Below, in pieces: positions 34,098 through 41,223 of a stretch of DNA of 64,000 bases. Below the pieces are notes generated by a model that was given only the letters and a program-made list of their open reading frames with translations, was not told the DNA's origin and ran no database searches. Location of the stretch: the NCBI GenBank assembly GCA_963741615.1, contig CAVUIU010000019.1:248001-312000 (forward strand). Direction: 5' to 3'. The first letter of the stretch is position 1; each line of letters starts with the position of its first letter. This stretch comes from UBA9676 sp963741615. Lineage in GTDB: Bacteria; Actinomycetota; Actinomycetes; Streptosporangiales; Streptosporangiaceae. Made by a program: the position numbers and the translations under genes.

Positions 34098-35117
34098 TCA
34101 CGGCCGGACGGCGCCGTCCAGGTTCGAGGCGTACCAGGACGACGACAGGCTGACCTTCTCCACGGTCATGCCGGGCTGGGGAGCATCGATGAGCATCCCG
34201 CCTCCCACGTAGATACCCACGTGGCTGTCGCCGGCGAACTCCAGGATGTCGCCGGGCTGGAGCGCGGATGTCGGCACCGAGGGCAGGGCCGCCTGCTCCT
34301 CGCTGGTGCGCGGGATGGAGACCCCGGCCGACGCCCACGCCTGCTCGGTCAGCCCGGAGCAGTCGAACCCGGACCCGCACGGCCCGGTGCCGCCGAACAC
34401 ATACGGGCAGCCCAGCTGCGCGTAGGCGAACGCGACCGCCTTCCCGGCCTGGCTGTTGGTGGGGACCGGATCGTTCCCGCCGATGGCACCGCCGCCGCCG
34501 ATCAGGGGGGCCTGCTGCTGCACCGTGAGAGTGGCCAGGATGCCCTTCTGCTTGGCGATCAGCTTGGTCAGGCTCGAGCGCTGTGCCCCGAGCCGCTGCT
34601 TGAGCCCGGCCACCGCCGTCTCGGTACGCTGCACGCTCTCCTTCGCCCCGGACAACTGGCCGGCCACCTGGATGAACTGCTCAAGCTGCTGCTGGCGGGC
34701 GGTGGACAGGTGGGTGAGGAACGCCGACTGCGCCAGGAGCGTCTGCGGGTTGCTCGAGGTCAGCACGCTCAGCGGGGAGGTCATACTGCCGTTCTCGTAG
34801 GCGGTCGAAGCGATCTGCCCGATCGCGCCCTGCATGGCGTGGAACTGGATCTGGTCCCTGGCAACCTCCCGGTTGACCAGGGACAGCCGCTGCCGGGCCG
34901 ATGACAGGTCCTGGGACACCTGGTCGTAGCGCTGGACGAGCCAGTTCTCCTGGGCGGTCAGCTTGTTGAGCCTGGCCTGGACCTGGCTGACGGTCGGCTT
35001 GGGGGCCGCCCCCGCCGCCCCGGCCGTGATGACCAGCCCGGCGGCGGCGAGCAGCGCGGCGGCTATGCACGCGCCGCGGCGGATCAGGGGAGACCGGACG
35101 ACTGGATGCGTACCCAC
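34098..35117 (-). CDS. Secreted NlpC/P60 peptidoglycan hydrolase with coiled-coil (RipA-like)
   Basis: Predicted D,L-endopeptidase cutting peptidoglycan stems outside the membrane. The 339-residue protein has an N-terminal signal peptide (hydrophobic core about ACIAAALLAAAGLVITAGAAGA), a long coiled coil (about residues 38-200, VQARLNKLTAQENWLVQRYD...) and a C-terminal NlpC/P60 domain with the catalytic Cys in GFDCSGLTEQAW, His in DSHVGIYVG and polar residue after. GTG at 35115-35117 follows GAAGGAG at 35130-35136. A c-di-AMP riboswitch lies just upstream, as is typical for actinobacterial wall hydrolases. Confidence 0.92.
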   Translation of the reverse strand: MGTHPVVRSPLIRRGACIAAALLAAAGLVITAGAAGAAPKPTVSQVQARLNKLTAQENWLVQRYDQVSQDLSSARQRLSLVNREVARDQIQFHAMQGAIGQIASTAYENGSMTSPLSVLTSSNPQTLLAQSAFLTHLSTARQQQLEQFIQVAGQLSGAKESVQRTETAVAGLKQRLGAQRSSLTKLIAKQKGILATLTVQQQAPLIGGGGAIGGNDPVPTNSQAGKAVAFAYAQLGCPYVFGGTGPCGSGFDCSGLTEQAWASAGVSIPRTSEEQAALPSVPTSALQPGDILEFAGDSHVGIYVGGGMLIDAPQPGMTVEKVSLSSSWYASNLDGAVRP

Positions 35118-35140
35118 CGAGTGACACGCTCCTTCTTCCC

Positions 35141-35306
35141 GCCCCGCCGAACCGGTTCTTCTACCCGGGATCGGGCGGCTACGCCAGCGCCCTGCGGCCT
35201 GGCCGGGGAAGAGCCACGACCGACTCACCCGTGGGGGCGCCTCATGCGGGGGGGGTACGAGGACAGCCCTCCGGTGGGTCTCCGGTTCCCCGGCCGACCG
35301 CGGGGC
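35141..35306 (-). ncRNA. c-di-AMP (ydaO/yuaA) riboswitch
   Basis: The minus strand shows the aptamer in order: GGGGAACCGGAGACCCA (consensus GGGGAACCGGGGACCCA), GGGTGAGTCGG (consensus GGGTGAATC), a GCAGGGC block, and GCCCGATCCCGGGTAG followed by AACCGG. The ends GCCCCGC (35306-35300) and GCGGGGC (35147-35141) pair over 7 bp. The ribosome site of the NlpC/P60 gene follows at 35130-35136. In studied actinobacteria, c-di-AMP binding turns such wall-hydrolase genes down. Confidence 0.88.
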
Positions 35307-35379
35307 ACGGCCAGGGCTTCGGCGGTGGCCCCATCACCGTCGCCATCATGACGACTGCGGAGTGATGCAGCCGGGCCTG

Positions 35380-35409
35380 ACACTAGTGAAACGCAGTCGA
35401 TGAATTCAA
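35380..35409 (-). promoter_or_regulatory. Promoter of the riboswitch-NlpC/P60 transcript
   Basis: On the minus strand TTGAAT (35409-35404) and TAGTGT (35385-35380) are 18 bp apart. Transcription would begin near 35373 and give a ~256-nt leader containing the riboswitch. Confidence 0.65.
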
Positions 35410-35485
35410 CCGCTTCGCGCACTCCCGTCTCAGGTTTTAGCCAGCGAGGGGGCCCAGCCGGGCGTCCGCGGCACCGGCTCGCCGG

Positions 35486-35686
35486 TCACGAGGCCCGCGC
35501 CACCGGCCCCCGCATGCGCAGCGGGGACACCAGCCTGGCGTCGGCCAGGACGCGCAGGGCGCGCCGCTCCGCCTCCCCGATCGCGGCCCGCGGGCCAGGC
35601 TGGGCCGCTGGCCCGAGCAGCGCCGTGATCACGCAGTCGGCGCAGGCGATGTCACGCATTTCACACCGGTCGCAGTCAATCAGCAT
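35486..35686 (-). CDS. 66-residue protein with paired CxxC motifs
   Basis: A small protein starting MLIDCDRCEMRDIACADC with C5-x-x-C8 and C15-x-x-C18, followed by VITALLG and an Arg-rich helical tail. Four closely spaced Cys suggest a zinc or iron-sulfur site. I recall similar small ORFs in this position in other actinomycetes; function unknown. ATG 35684-35686 has GGAGG at 35690-35694. It lies upstream of the riboswitch transcript on the same strand and is divergent from the exonuclease. Confidence 0.8.
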   Translation of the reverse strand: MLIDCDRCEMRDIACADCVITALLGPAAQPGPRAAIGEAERRALRVLADARLVSPLRMRGPVARAS

Positions 35687-35833
35687 GTTCCCTCCACAGG
35701 CCGCCGGGCGGCACACAGGACACGCTAGAAAGGGGTACCGACACTCTGCCCGCCCCCGGCCCGGCCACCTCAGCGGCGCGCCAGGCGTGCCGCCGGGCCG
35801 GCGCGCCTGGGCAGGACTGTCGGTGCCCCGTCC

Positions 35834-35839
35834 TACGGT
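35834..35839 (+). promoter_or_regulatory. -10 hexamer TACGGT, leaderless exonuclease start
   Basis: TACGGT ends 6 nt before the GTG at 35846. Confidence 0.6.
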
Positions 35840-35845
35840 TGGCCC

Positions 35846-36742
35846 GTGATCGCTTGGGACGCGGCAGCGCAATCGGCACTGGCCCCGGTCCGGCACCGCC
35901 GGTTCGACGATATCGATTTCGTCGTCGTCAACGTGGAAACGACCGGCTGGACCCCCGGGGAGGCACGGATCACCGAGATCGGCGCGGTCCGGGTCAGCGC
36001 CGGCCAGTTGCGTGGGCAGTTCTCGTCGCTGGTCAACCCGGGCGCCGCGATTCCCGAGCAGGTCGTGGCGCTCACCGGCATCAGCGACGCGATGGTCACG
36101 GCCGCGCTCCCGCTGGAACGGGTGCTGCCCGCCTTCCTGGCGTTCGCCCGCGACTGCGTGCTGACCGCCCACAACGCGCCCTTCGACATCAGCTTCCTCG
36201 CGGCCGCCTGCGAAGCCTGTGAGCTGCCCTGGCCGGACTTCCCGGTGGTGGACACCGTGGAACTCGCCCGCTGGGTGCTCGGCGAGGATGAGGTGCCGAA
36301 CTGCAAGCTGTCCACCCTCGCGGCGTACTTCGGGGCCAGCACCCCGCCCCGGCACCGCGCCCTGGCGGACGCGCTGGCCACCGCGGATGTGCTGCTCGGC
36401 CTGCTGCCCAAGCTCTCGGCGGCTGGTGTCAGCACGCTCGCCGAGATGAGCTCCGTCCTGGACCTCGCCAGGCAGGCCCCCGCCCGGCCGCCCCGGCCGG
36501 CCCGGCGGCCGGCGACCCGGGCCGGCCGGGGCGGGTCCCGGCGGACGTGGCGCCCGGCTCGCTGGTTCCGCCGGCGGGCTGAAGATCCGCTGGGAGCACC
36601 CAGGGCGGTACGCTACCGGCGATGGCTGGGCATCGGCGCCCGAGGAGGCAGACGTGATCACGGCGATCGTCCTGGTGAGAGCCGACGTGGCGCGCATACC
36701 GGAAACGGCGGAGGCGATAGCCCAGATCCCGCAGGTCAGTGA
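35846..36742 (+). CDS. DnaQ-like DEDDh 3'-5' exonuclease with altered motif I
   Basis: A 298-residue protein resembling DNA polymerase III epsilon-type exonucleases. Motif I, normally DxE in VVVDVETTG, reads VVVNVETTG: the first catalytic Asp (residue 29) is Asn (AAC). Motif II TAHNAPFDISFL and motif III HRALADALATAD are intact. The last ~85 residues are Pro/Arg-rich low complexity and run 89 bp into the next gene, so the true end may be earlier or a frameshift may be present. Position matches Rv2191 region. With Asn in motif I, nuclease activity is doubtful. Confidence 0.85.
   Translation: MIAWDAAAQSALAPVRHRRFDDIDFVVVNVETTGWTPGEARITEIGAVRVSAGQLRGQFSSLVNPGAAIPEQVVALTGISDAMVTAALPLERVLPAFLAFARDCVLTAHNAPFDISFLAAACEACELPWPDFPVVDTVELARWVLGEDEVPNCKLSTLAAYFGASTPPRHRALADALATADVLLGLLPKLSAAGVSTLAEMSSVLDLARQAPARPPRPARRPATRAGRGGSRRTWRPARWFRRRAEDPLGAPRAVRYRRWLGIGARGGRRDHGDRPGESRRGAHTGNGGGDSPDPAGQ
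36609..36614 (+). promoter_or_regulatory. -10 hexamer TACGCT before a micro-ORF and the Lrp-like gene
   Basis: TACGCT inside the exonuclease tail lies 7 nt before an ATG at 36622, the leaderless arrangement seen repeatedly in this window. Confidence 0.45.
36622..36657 (+). CDS. 11-residue micro-ORF coupled to the Lrp-ligand-domain gene
   Basis: ATG at 36622 encodes MAGHRRPRRQT and stops at TGA 36655-36657, overlapping the next GTG as GTGA. The Shine-Dalgarno of the next gene (GAGGAGG) lies within it. It may serve translational coupling from a leaderless start; a protein function is not expected. It could also be chance. Confidence 0.4.
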   Translation: MAGHRRPRRQT

Positions 36743-36941
36743 GGTCTACTCCGTCACCGGCGAGTTCGATCTGGTCGCCCTGGTCCGGGTGCGTGCGCAC
36801 GAGGAACTGGCCGACGTCATCCCGGGCACGCTGAACCGGGTGCCCGGCGTGACCCACACCGAGACGCACATCGCGTTCCGCACCTACTCACGTCACGACC
36901 TGGAAGCCGCGTTCGCCCTCGGCTACCCCGAAGCCACCTGA
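36654..36941 (+). CDS. Stand-alone Lrp/AsnC ligand-binding (RAM) domain protein
   Basis: A 95-residue protein containing only the alpha/beta RAM domain of Lrp/AsnC regulators (AIVLVRADVARIPETAEAIAQ, VSEVYSVTGEFDLVALVRV, LNRVPGVTHTETHIAF), with no DNA-binding HTH. Such proteins may bind amino acids and modulate other Lrp members. It lies beside trpD, as in other actinomycetes, hinting at amino-acid sensing. Start GTG 36654 with GAGGAGG 6 nt upstream. Confidence 0.9.
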   Translation: MITAIVLVRADVARIPETAEAIAQIPQVSEVYSVTGEFDLVALVRVRAHEELADVIPGTLNRVPGVTHTETHIAFRTYSRHDLEAAFALGYPEAT

Positions 36942-36958
36942 CGCCAGCTCCGGAGTTC

Positions 36959-37011
36959 CATGATCGTGGTGAGTTTTGGGCGTCAGCCGCATACAAGCCA
37001 CCACGATCATG
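36959..37011. repeat. 13-bp perfect inverted repeat between convergent genes
   Basis: CATGATCGTGGTG (36959-36971) and CACCACGATCATG (36999-37011) are perfect inverted copies around a 27-nt loop. It lies between the ends of the Lrp-like gene and trpD. It may be a bidirectional terminator; the low GC of the element compared with its surroundings also fits a dispersed palindromic repeat or miniature element. Confidence 0.75.
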
Positions 37012-37028
37012 CGAAACGGCTGCCGCGG

Positions 37029-38087
37029 TCAGCCGTCGCGGCCGGCCAGGCGCTGGCTGGCCGCCACCCAGCGCTCCAGCAGGGCGCTGGCGGCGCCTGA
37101 GTCGATCACGGCCGCCGCCCTGGCACAGCCGTCGGCGAGCGCCTGTTCCAGGCCCTCGGCCCCGGGCACGCCGCCGGTGGCGGCGAGCGCGGCGGCGGCG
37201 TTGAGCACCACGGTGTCGCGGATGGGGCCGGGCTCGCCGGAGAGCACGGCGCGGACCACGGACGCGTTGTGCGCCGCGTCCCCGCCGCGCAGGTCGCCGG
37301 GCTTGGACACCGGCAGCCCCAGGGTGGCCGGGTCGAGGACGGTCCGGGTCACCGAGCCGTCGCGGGCCACCCAGACCGTGGACGTGTCCGCCGTGGTCAG
37401 CTCGTCCAGCCCGTCGTCGCCATGGAACACCAGGGCCGAGCAGCCGCGCCCGGCCAGCACCCCGGCCAGGACCGGGCCCATCCGGGGATCGGAGACCCCG
37501 ACCGCCTGCGCGCCGGGGCGGGCCGGGTTGGCCACCGGGCCGAGGAAGTTGAAGACCGTGGGCACCCCGAGCTCGCGCCGGGGTGCGGCCGAGTGCCGGT
37601 AAGCCGGGTGGTACAGCGGCGCGAACAAGAAGGCGATCCCGACCTCTTCCGCCAGCCGGGCGCTGGACTGCGGCGGCAGGTCGATCACCACCCCGAGGGC
37701 TTCCAGCACGTCCGCGGCCCCGCAGGCGGAGGTGGCGGCGCGGTTGCCGTGCTTGGCCACCCGCGCGCCCGCCGCGGCGGCGACGATCGCTCCCATGGTG
37801 GAGATGTTGACCGTGTGGGCCGCGTCGCCGCCGGTGCCGACCAGGTCCACCAGCGGGCCCGCCACGGTGATCGGGGTGGCGCGGTCCAGCATCGTCTGGG
37901 CCAGCCCGCTCACCTCGGCGACCGTCTCACCCTTCATCCGCAGCGCCACGCCGAACCCGGCGATCTGGGCAGGCGTCGCCGCGCCCTCCATGATCTCGCT
38001 CATGGCCCAGGCGGTCTCGTCGCTGGTCAGGGCCTCTCCCCGGACCAGCGTGCCGATCAACGCGGGCCAGGTGGCAGGTGCGTCCAT
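37029..38087 (-). CDS. trpD: Anthranilate phosphoribosyltransferase
   Basis: Transfers phosphoribose from PRPP to anthranilate in tryptophan synthesis. The 352-residue protein has the PRPP/anthranilate motifs LVDLVGTGGDAAHTVNIST, VAKHGNRAATSACGAADVLEALGV, NFLGPVANPARPGAQAVGV and FHGDDGLDELTTAD with the metal-binding DE. ATG 38085-38087 follows GGGGGC. No tryptophan leader is visible upstream, in contrast to DAHP synthase in this window. Position matches Rv2192c. Confidence 0.95.
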   Translation of the reverse strand: MDAPATWPALIGTLVRGEALTSDETAWAMSEIMEGAATPAQIAGFGVALRMKGETVAEVSGLAQTMLDRATPITVAGPLVDLVGTGGDAAHTVNISTMGAIVAAAAGARVAKHGNRAATSACGAADVLEALGVVIDLPPQSSARLAEEVGIAFLFAPLYHPAYRHSAAPRRELGVPTVFNFLGPVANPARPGAQAVGVSDPRMGPVLAGVLAGRGCSALVFHGDDGLDELTTADTSTVWVARDGSVTRTVLDPATLGLPVSKPGDLRGGDAAHNASVVRAVLSGEPGPIRDTVVLNAAAALAATGGVPGAEGLEQALADGCARAAAVIDSGAASALLERWVAASQRLAGRDG

Positions 38088-38149
38088 AGCTGCCCCCTCG
38101 GGCGGGTCATCGGTTCGGGCTGGTGAGTCCGGGGCGGCCTGCGCGGAGC

Positions 38150-38542
38150 TCAGGCCTGGGCCACGGCGCCGCGCTGGCGCATGAGGCCGGCCAGGGCGCC
38201 GGCCAGCGCCCGCGGGTCGATCGGGTGGCTGATCACCGCGTCCGCGCCGGACCAGGTGGCGAGCCAGCCGTCGTCCGCCCTGCCGATGATCAGAAGGACC
38301 GGCGGGCAGGCGTGGATCTCGTCCTTGGCCTGCCGGCAGACCCCCATGCCGCCGGCGGGCTGGGCCTCGCCGTCCAGCACCATGACGTCCGCCCCGCCCG
38401 CGTCGAGCAGCCGGAACAGAGCAGGCTCGGTGGCCACATCGATGATCTCAGCCTCGGGCACGTCGGGCGCCGGGCGGCGCCCGACGGCCAGCCGGACCCG
38501 TGCCCGGGTGTCCGCATCGTGGCTGTAAATGACGACCTTCAT
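38150..38542 (-). CDS. Receiver-like response regulator domain protein, degenerate
   Basis: A 130-residue single-domain protein: VVIYSHDADTRARVRLAV supplies the acidic pocket, MVLDGEAQPAGGMGVCRQAKDE the phosphoacceptor D57, and ISHPIDPRALAGAL the end of strand 5. The conserved Lys before Pro is His here (H106-P107), so phosphorylation signalling may not be normal. No output domain. It is divergent from ctaE and 62 bp downstream of trpD in reverse orientation. The ATG has TACGAT 7 nt upstream. Confidence 0.75.
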   Translation of the reverse strand: MKVVIYSHDADTRARVRLAVGRRPAPDVPEAEIIDVATEPALFRLLDAGGADVMVLDGEAQPAGGMGVCRQAKDEIHACPPVLLIIGRADDGWLATWSGADAVISHPIDPRALAGALAGLMRQRGAVAQA

Positions 38543-38549
38543 GCAGTGG

Positions 38550-38555
38550 ATCGTA
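38550..38555 (-). promoter_or_regulatory. -10 hexamer TACGAT, leaderless receiver-domain gene
   Basis: Reads TACGAT on the minus strand, 7 nt before ATG 38542. Confidence 0.55.
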
Positions 38556-38629
38556 CCGACCCGGGGGGCCGGCCGGCATTCTCTGGCACCGACACGGGGG
38601 GTCGCGCGACGCTCGCCTACGGGGTGTCG

Positions 38630-38635
38630 TAATAA
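38630..38635 (+). promoter_or_regulatory. -10-like TAATAA before ctaE
   Basis: TAATAA ends 7 nt before the ctaE GTG at 38643. The last base departs from TANNNT, but spacing and AT content in a GC-rich region support a leaderless start. Confidence 0.45.
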
Positions 38636-38642
38636 TGACCCC

Positions 38643-39284
38643 GTGGCCACAGCATCCGCGACGACGACACCGCCCCGGTCACCGACCAGCCGGCCGAACC
38701 TGGTCAGCGTCGGCACCATCGTCTGGCTGTCTTCTGAGCTCATGTTCTTCGCGGCACTGTTCGCGATGTATTTCACCATCCGCTCGGTCAACAAGAGCCA
38801 GGGGCTCCCCTGGCCCGGCGCCCACCTCGACCTGACGCTGGGGACGATCAACACCACCGTGCTGCTGCTGTCCAGCGTCACCTGCCAGATGGGCGTGTTC
38901 GCGGTCGAGCGCGGCCACATCAGGCGCTCAGGCAGCATCTTCAACATGAGCAAGTGGGGCCTGCGTGAGTGGTACGTGCTCACCTTCTTCATGGGCCTGT
39001 ACTTCGTCTGCGGCCAGGGATACGAATACCTCAGCCTCATCCGCGACCAGGGCCTGACGCTGTCCTCCAGCGGGTACGGCTCGGTCTTCTACATCCCCAC
39101 CGGGTTCCACGGCCTGCACGTGACCGGCGGCCTGATCGCCTTCCTGTTCGTGCTCGGGCGCACCTACGCCGCCAAGACCTTCACCCAGGAGCAGCAGGTC
39201 ACCGCGATCGTCGTCTCCTACTACTGGCACTTCGTGGACGTCGTGTGGATCGGCTTGTTCACGACCATCTACCTCATCAGATAG
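38643..39284 (+). CDS. ctaE: Cytochrome c oxidase subunit III
   Basis: Membrane subunit of the aa3 oxidase. The 213-residue protein has five hydrophobic helices, with VGTIVWLSSELMFFAALFAMYF near the start, the family GFHGLHVTGGLIAF and the C-terminal YYWHFVDVVWIGLF. It is shorter than E. coli-type subunit III because the first two helices are absent, as usual in actinobacteria. It heads ctaE-qcrC-qcrA-qcrB, the standard actinobacterial order that supports a bcc-aa3 supercomplex. Confidence 0.95.
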   Translation: MATASATTTPPRSPTSRPNLVSVGTIVWLSSELMFFAALFAMYFTIRSVNKSQGLPWPGAHLDLTLGTINTTVLLLSSVTCQMGVFAVERGHIRRSGSIFNMSKWGLREWYVLTFFMGLYFVCGQGYEYLSLIRDQGLTLSSSGYGSVFYIPTGFHGLHVTGGLIAFLFVLGRTYAAKTFTQEQQVTAIVVSYYWHFVDVVWIGLFTTIYLIR

Positions 39285-39328
39285 AACCACCGACAGACAT
39301 CTCCTGACCGGAAACCGAGGCACCGTAA

Positions 39329-40132
39329 GTGAGCGGGATCAAGCTGAGGCGGAGGCACCCGGCCGCCGGGTACGCCGTCCTGCTGCTGGGGCTCGTCGTC
39401 ATCGGCGTGGTGTACGCGGCCATCGCCGGCGCGGGCAGCACCGCGTCCGCGGCCACGCCCGGCGGCCCGTCGCCGCAGGACATCGCCGCGGGCAGGGCAC
39501 TGTTCGCCGACACCTGCTCCTCGTGTCACGGCCTGAACGCCGAGGGCACGTCGAACGGCCCGGGCCTGGTCGGGGTCGGCGCCGCCGCGGTGGACTTCCA
39601 GGTGAGCACGGGCCGGATGCCGGGCAAGGACTTCGACGCGGAGATGCCGCGCAAGCCGGTGACGTTCACCACCCAGCAGATCCACCAGCTCGCGGCCTAC
39701 ATCGCCTCCCTGGGCGGCGGCCCCCAGATCCCCTCGGCCGCCCAGGTCAGCCCGGCCGGCGCCGACCTCGCGCTGGGCCAGCAGCTGTTCATCACCGACT
39801 GCGCGCAGTGCCACAACTTCGCCGGCGCGGGCGGGGCCCTCACCAACGGCAAGTACGCGCCGGCGCTGACCAACTCCACCCCGACGCAGATCTACGAAGC
39901 GATGCTGACCGGCCCGGAGGCCATGCCCGTGTTCAGCGACACCACCATCACCCCGGCCCAGAAGCGGGACATCATCTCCTACGTCACCAAGGTCCGCGCC
40001 GAGCCGAACCCCGGCGGCTTCAGCCTCGGGCGGATCGGGCCGGTGACCGAGGGGCTGGTCATCTTCATCGGCGGGATCGGCGTCCTGGTGTTCGCCGCCA
40101 TGTGGCTTACGATGAAACGGCGAGAGGTATGA
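39329..40132 (+). CDS. qcrC: Diheme cytochrome c subunit of the bcc complex
   Basis: Carries electrons from the Rieske centre to the aa3 oxidase without a soluble cytochrome c. The 267-residue protein has an N-terminal membrane helix, two c-type heme sites, CSSCH (63-67) and CAQCH (158-162), and a C-terminal membrane anchor (LVIFIGGIGVLVFAAMWLTM). Two MP-type axial Met regions follow the hemes. The GTG at 39329 has GAGG upstream. Stop overlaps the qcrA start as ATGA. Confidence 0.95.
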   Translation: MSGIKLRRRHPAAGYAVLLLGLVVIGVVYAAIAGAGSTASAATPGGPSPQDIAAGRALFADTCSSCHGLNAEGTSNGPGLVGVGAAAVDFQVSTGRMPGKDFDAEMPRKPVTFTTQQIHQLAAYIASLGGGPQIPSAAQVSPAGADLALGQQLFITDCAQCHNFAGAGGALTNGKYAPALTNSTPTQIYEAMLTGPEAMPVFSDTTITPAQKRDIISYVTKVRAEPNPGGFSLGRIGPVTEGLVIFIGGIGVLVFAAMWLTMKRREV

Positions 40133-41223
40133 GCGAGACCCCAGACAGCGAGCGCGGGCTCCCGTCCGGAGACGGCGCGGAGGAGCTCCCGGAGTCGCGG
40201 GCCCCGCACCGGGTGATCGGCACGCCGCCGCCCGCGCGGGCCAGGACCCTGCTGGACACGCCGCCCGACGACAGCGGCGCACCTGCGCGTGAACTCCCGG
40301 CCGAGCCGTCGAACCCGGCCCAGGCAAAACGGGCTGAGCGCCTGGTGGCCGCGCTGTTCCTGCTGTCGATGGTCGCCAGCATCGGGTTCATCGCCGCCTA
40401 CGTCGGGCTGGAGGTGCACTCGGCCGTCGCCACCCAGCGTTCCAACCTGGCGCTGGGCGTGTCCATGTCGGTGGCCTTCCTGGCGCTGGCCGTGGGCGCG
40501 GTCATCTGGGTCCGGTTCCTGATGCCCAAGGTTGAGCTGACCGAGGAACGCAAGCCGCTCGCCTCGAGCCCGCAGGACCGGGCGGACTTCGAGAAGACCT
40601 TCACCGAGGGGGCCGAGGCCAGCGGGTTCGCGAAACGGCCGCTGGTGCGCCGGACCCTGATCGCCGCCACCGTGCCGCTCGCGGTCGCCCCGATCGTGCT
40701 GCTGCGCGACATGGGACCGCTGCCGGGAACCAGCCTGCGCCACACCGTCTGGCGCAAGGGGACGCGGCTGCTGGTCTTCGGGCCCAACACCCCGCTGCGG
40801 CCGGCCGACTTCGCCATCCCCGGGCAGATGATCACCGTTGTCCCGGACGGGTACCAGGACAACCAGGACGCCCTGGCGAAGGCGACCACCATCATCATCA
40901 AGTTCGCCGCCGGCCAGCTGGTGCCGAACACCCCGGACAGGTACGGGACGGTCATGAACTGGACCGTGAACAACATCGTCGCCTACTCCAAGATCTGCAC
41001 TCACGTCGGCTGCCCGGTCGCGCTGTACGAGCACACGACCCATCACATCCTGTGCCCCTGCCACCAGTCGACGTTCGACGCGACCCGCGGCGCCGCGGTG
41101 ATCTTCGGCCCGGCCGCCCGCCCGCTGCCGCAGCTGCCGCTCGCCACCGACGCCGAGGGCTTCCTGGTTTCGGCCCACGACTACTACGAGCCGGTCGGCC
41201 CGAGCTTCTGGGAGCGGGGATGA
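40129..41223 (+). CDS. qcrA: Rieske iron-sulfur subunit of the bcc complex
   Basis: Oxidises menaquinol and passes electrons to QcrC. The 364-residue protein has a ~70-residue cytoplasmic N-terminus, three membrane helices (about 72-92, 108-130 and 175-193) and a C-terminal Rieske domain with CTHVGC (290-295) and CPCH (309-312), which ligate the 2Fe-2S cluster. The triple-helix anchor is typical of actinobacteria. ATG 40129 and the stop both overlap neighbours by four bases. Confidence 0.95.
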   Translation: MSETPDSERGLPSGDGAEELPESRAPHRVIGTPPPARARTLLDTPPDDSGAPARELPAEPSNPAQAKRAERLVAALFLLSMVASIGFIAAYVGLEVHSAVATQRSNLALGVSMSVAFLALAVGAVIWVRFLMPKVELTEERKPLASSPQDRADFEKTFTEGAEASGFAKRPLVRRTLIAATVPLAVAPIVLLRDMGPLPGTSLRHTVWRKGTRLLVFGPNTPLRPADFAIPGQMITVVPDGYQDNQDALAKATTIIIKFAAGQLVPNTPDRYGTVMNWTVNNIVAYSKICTHVGCPVALYEHTTHHILCPCHQSTFDATRGAAVIFGPAARPLPQLPLATDAEGFLVSAHDYYEPVGPSFWERG

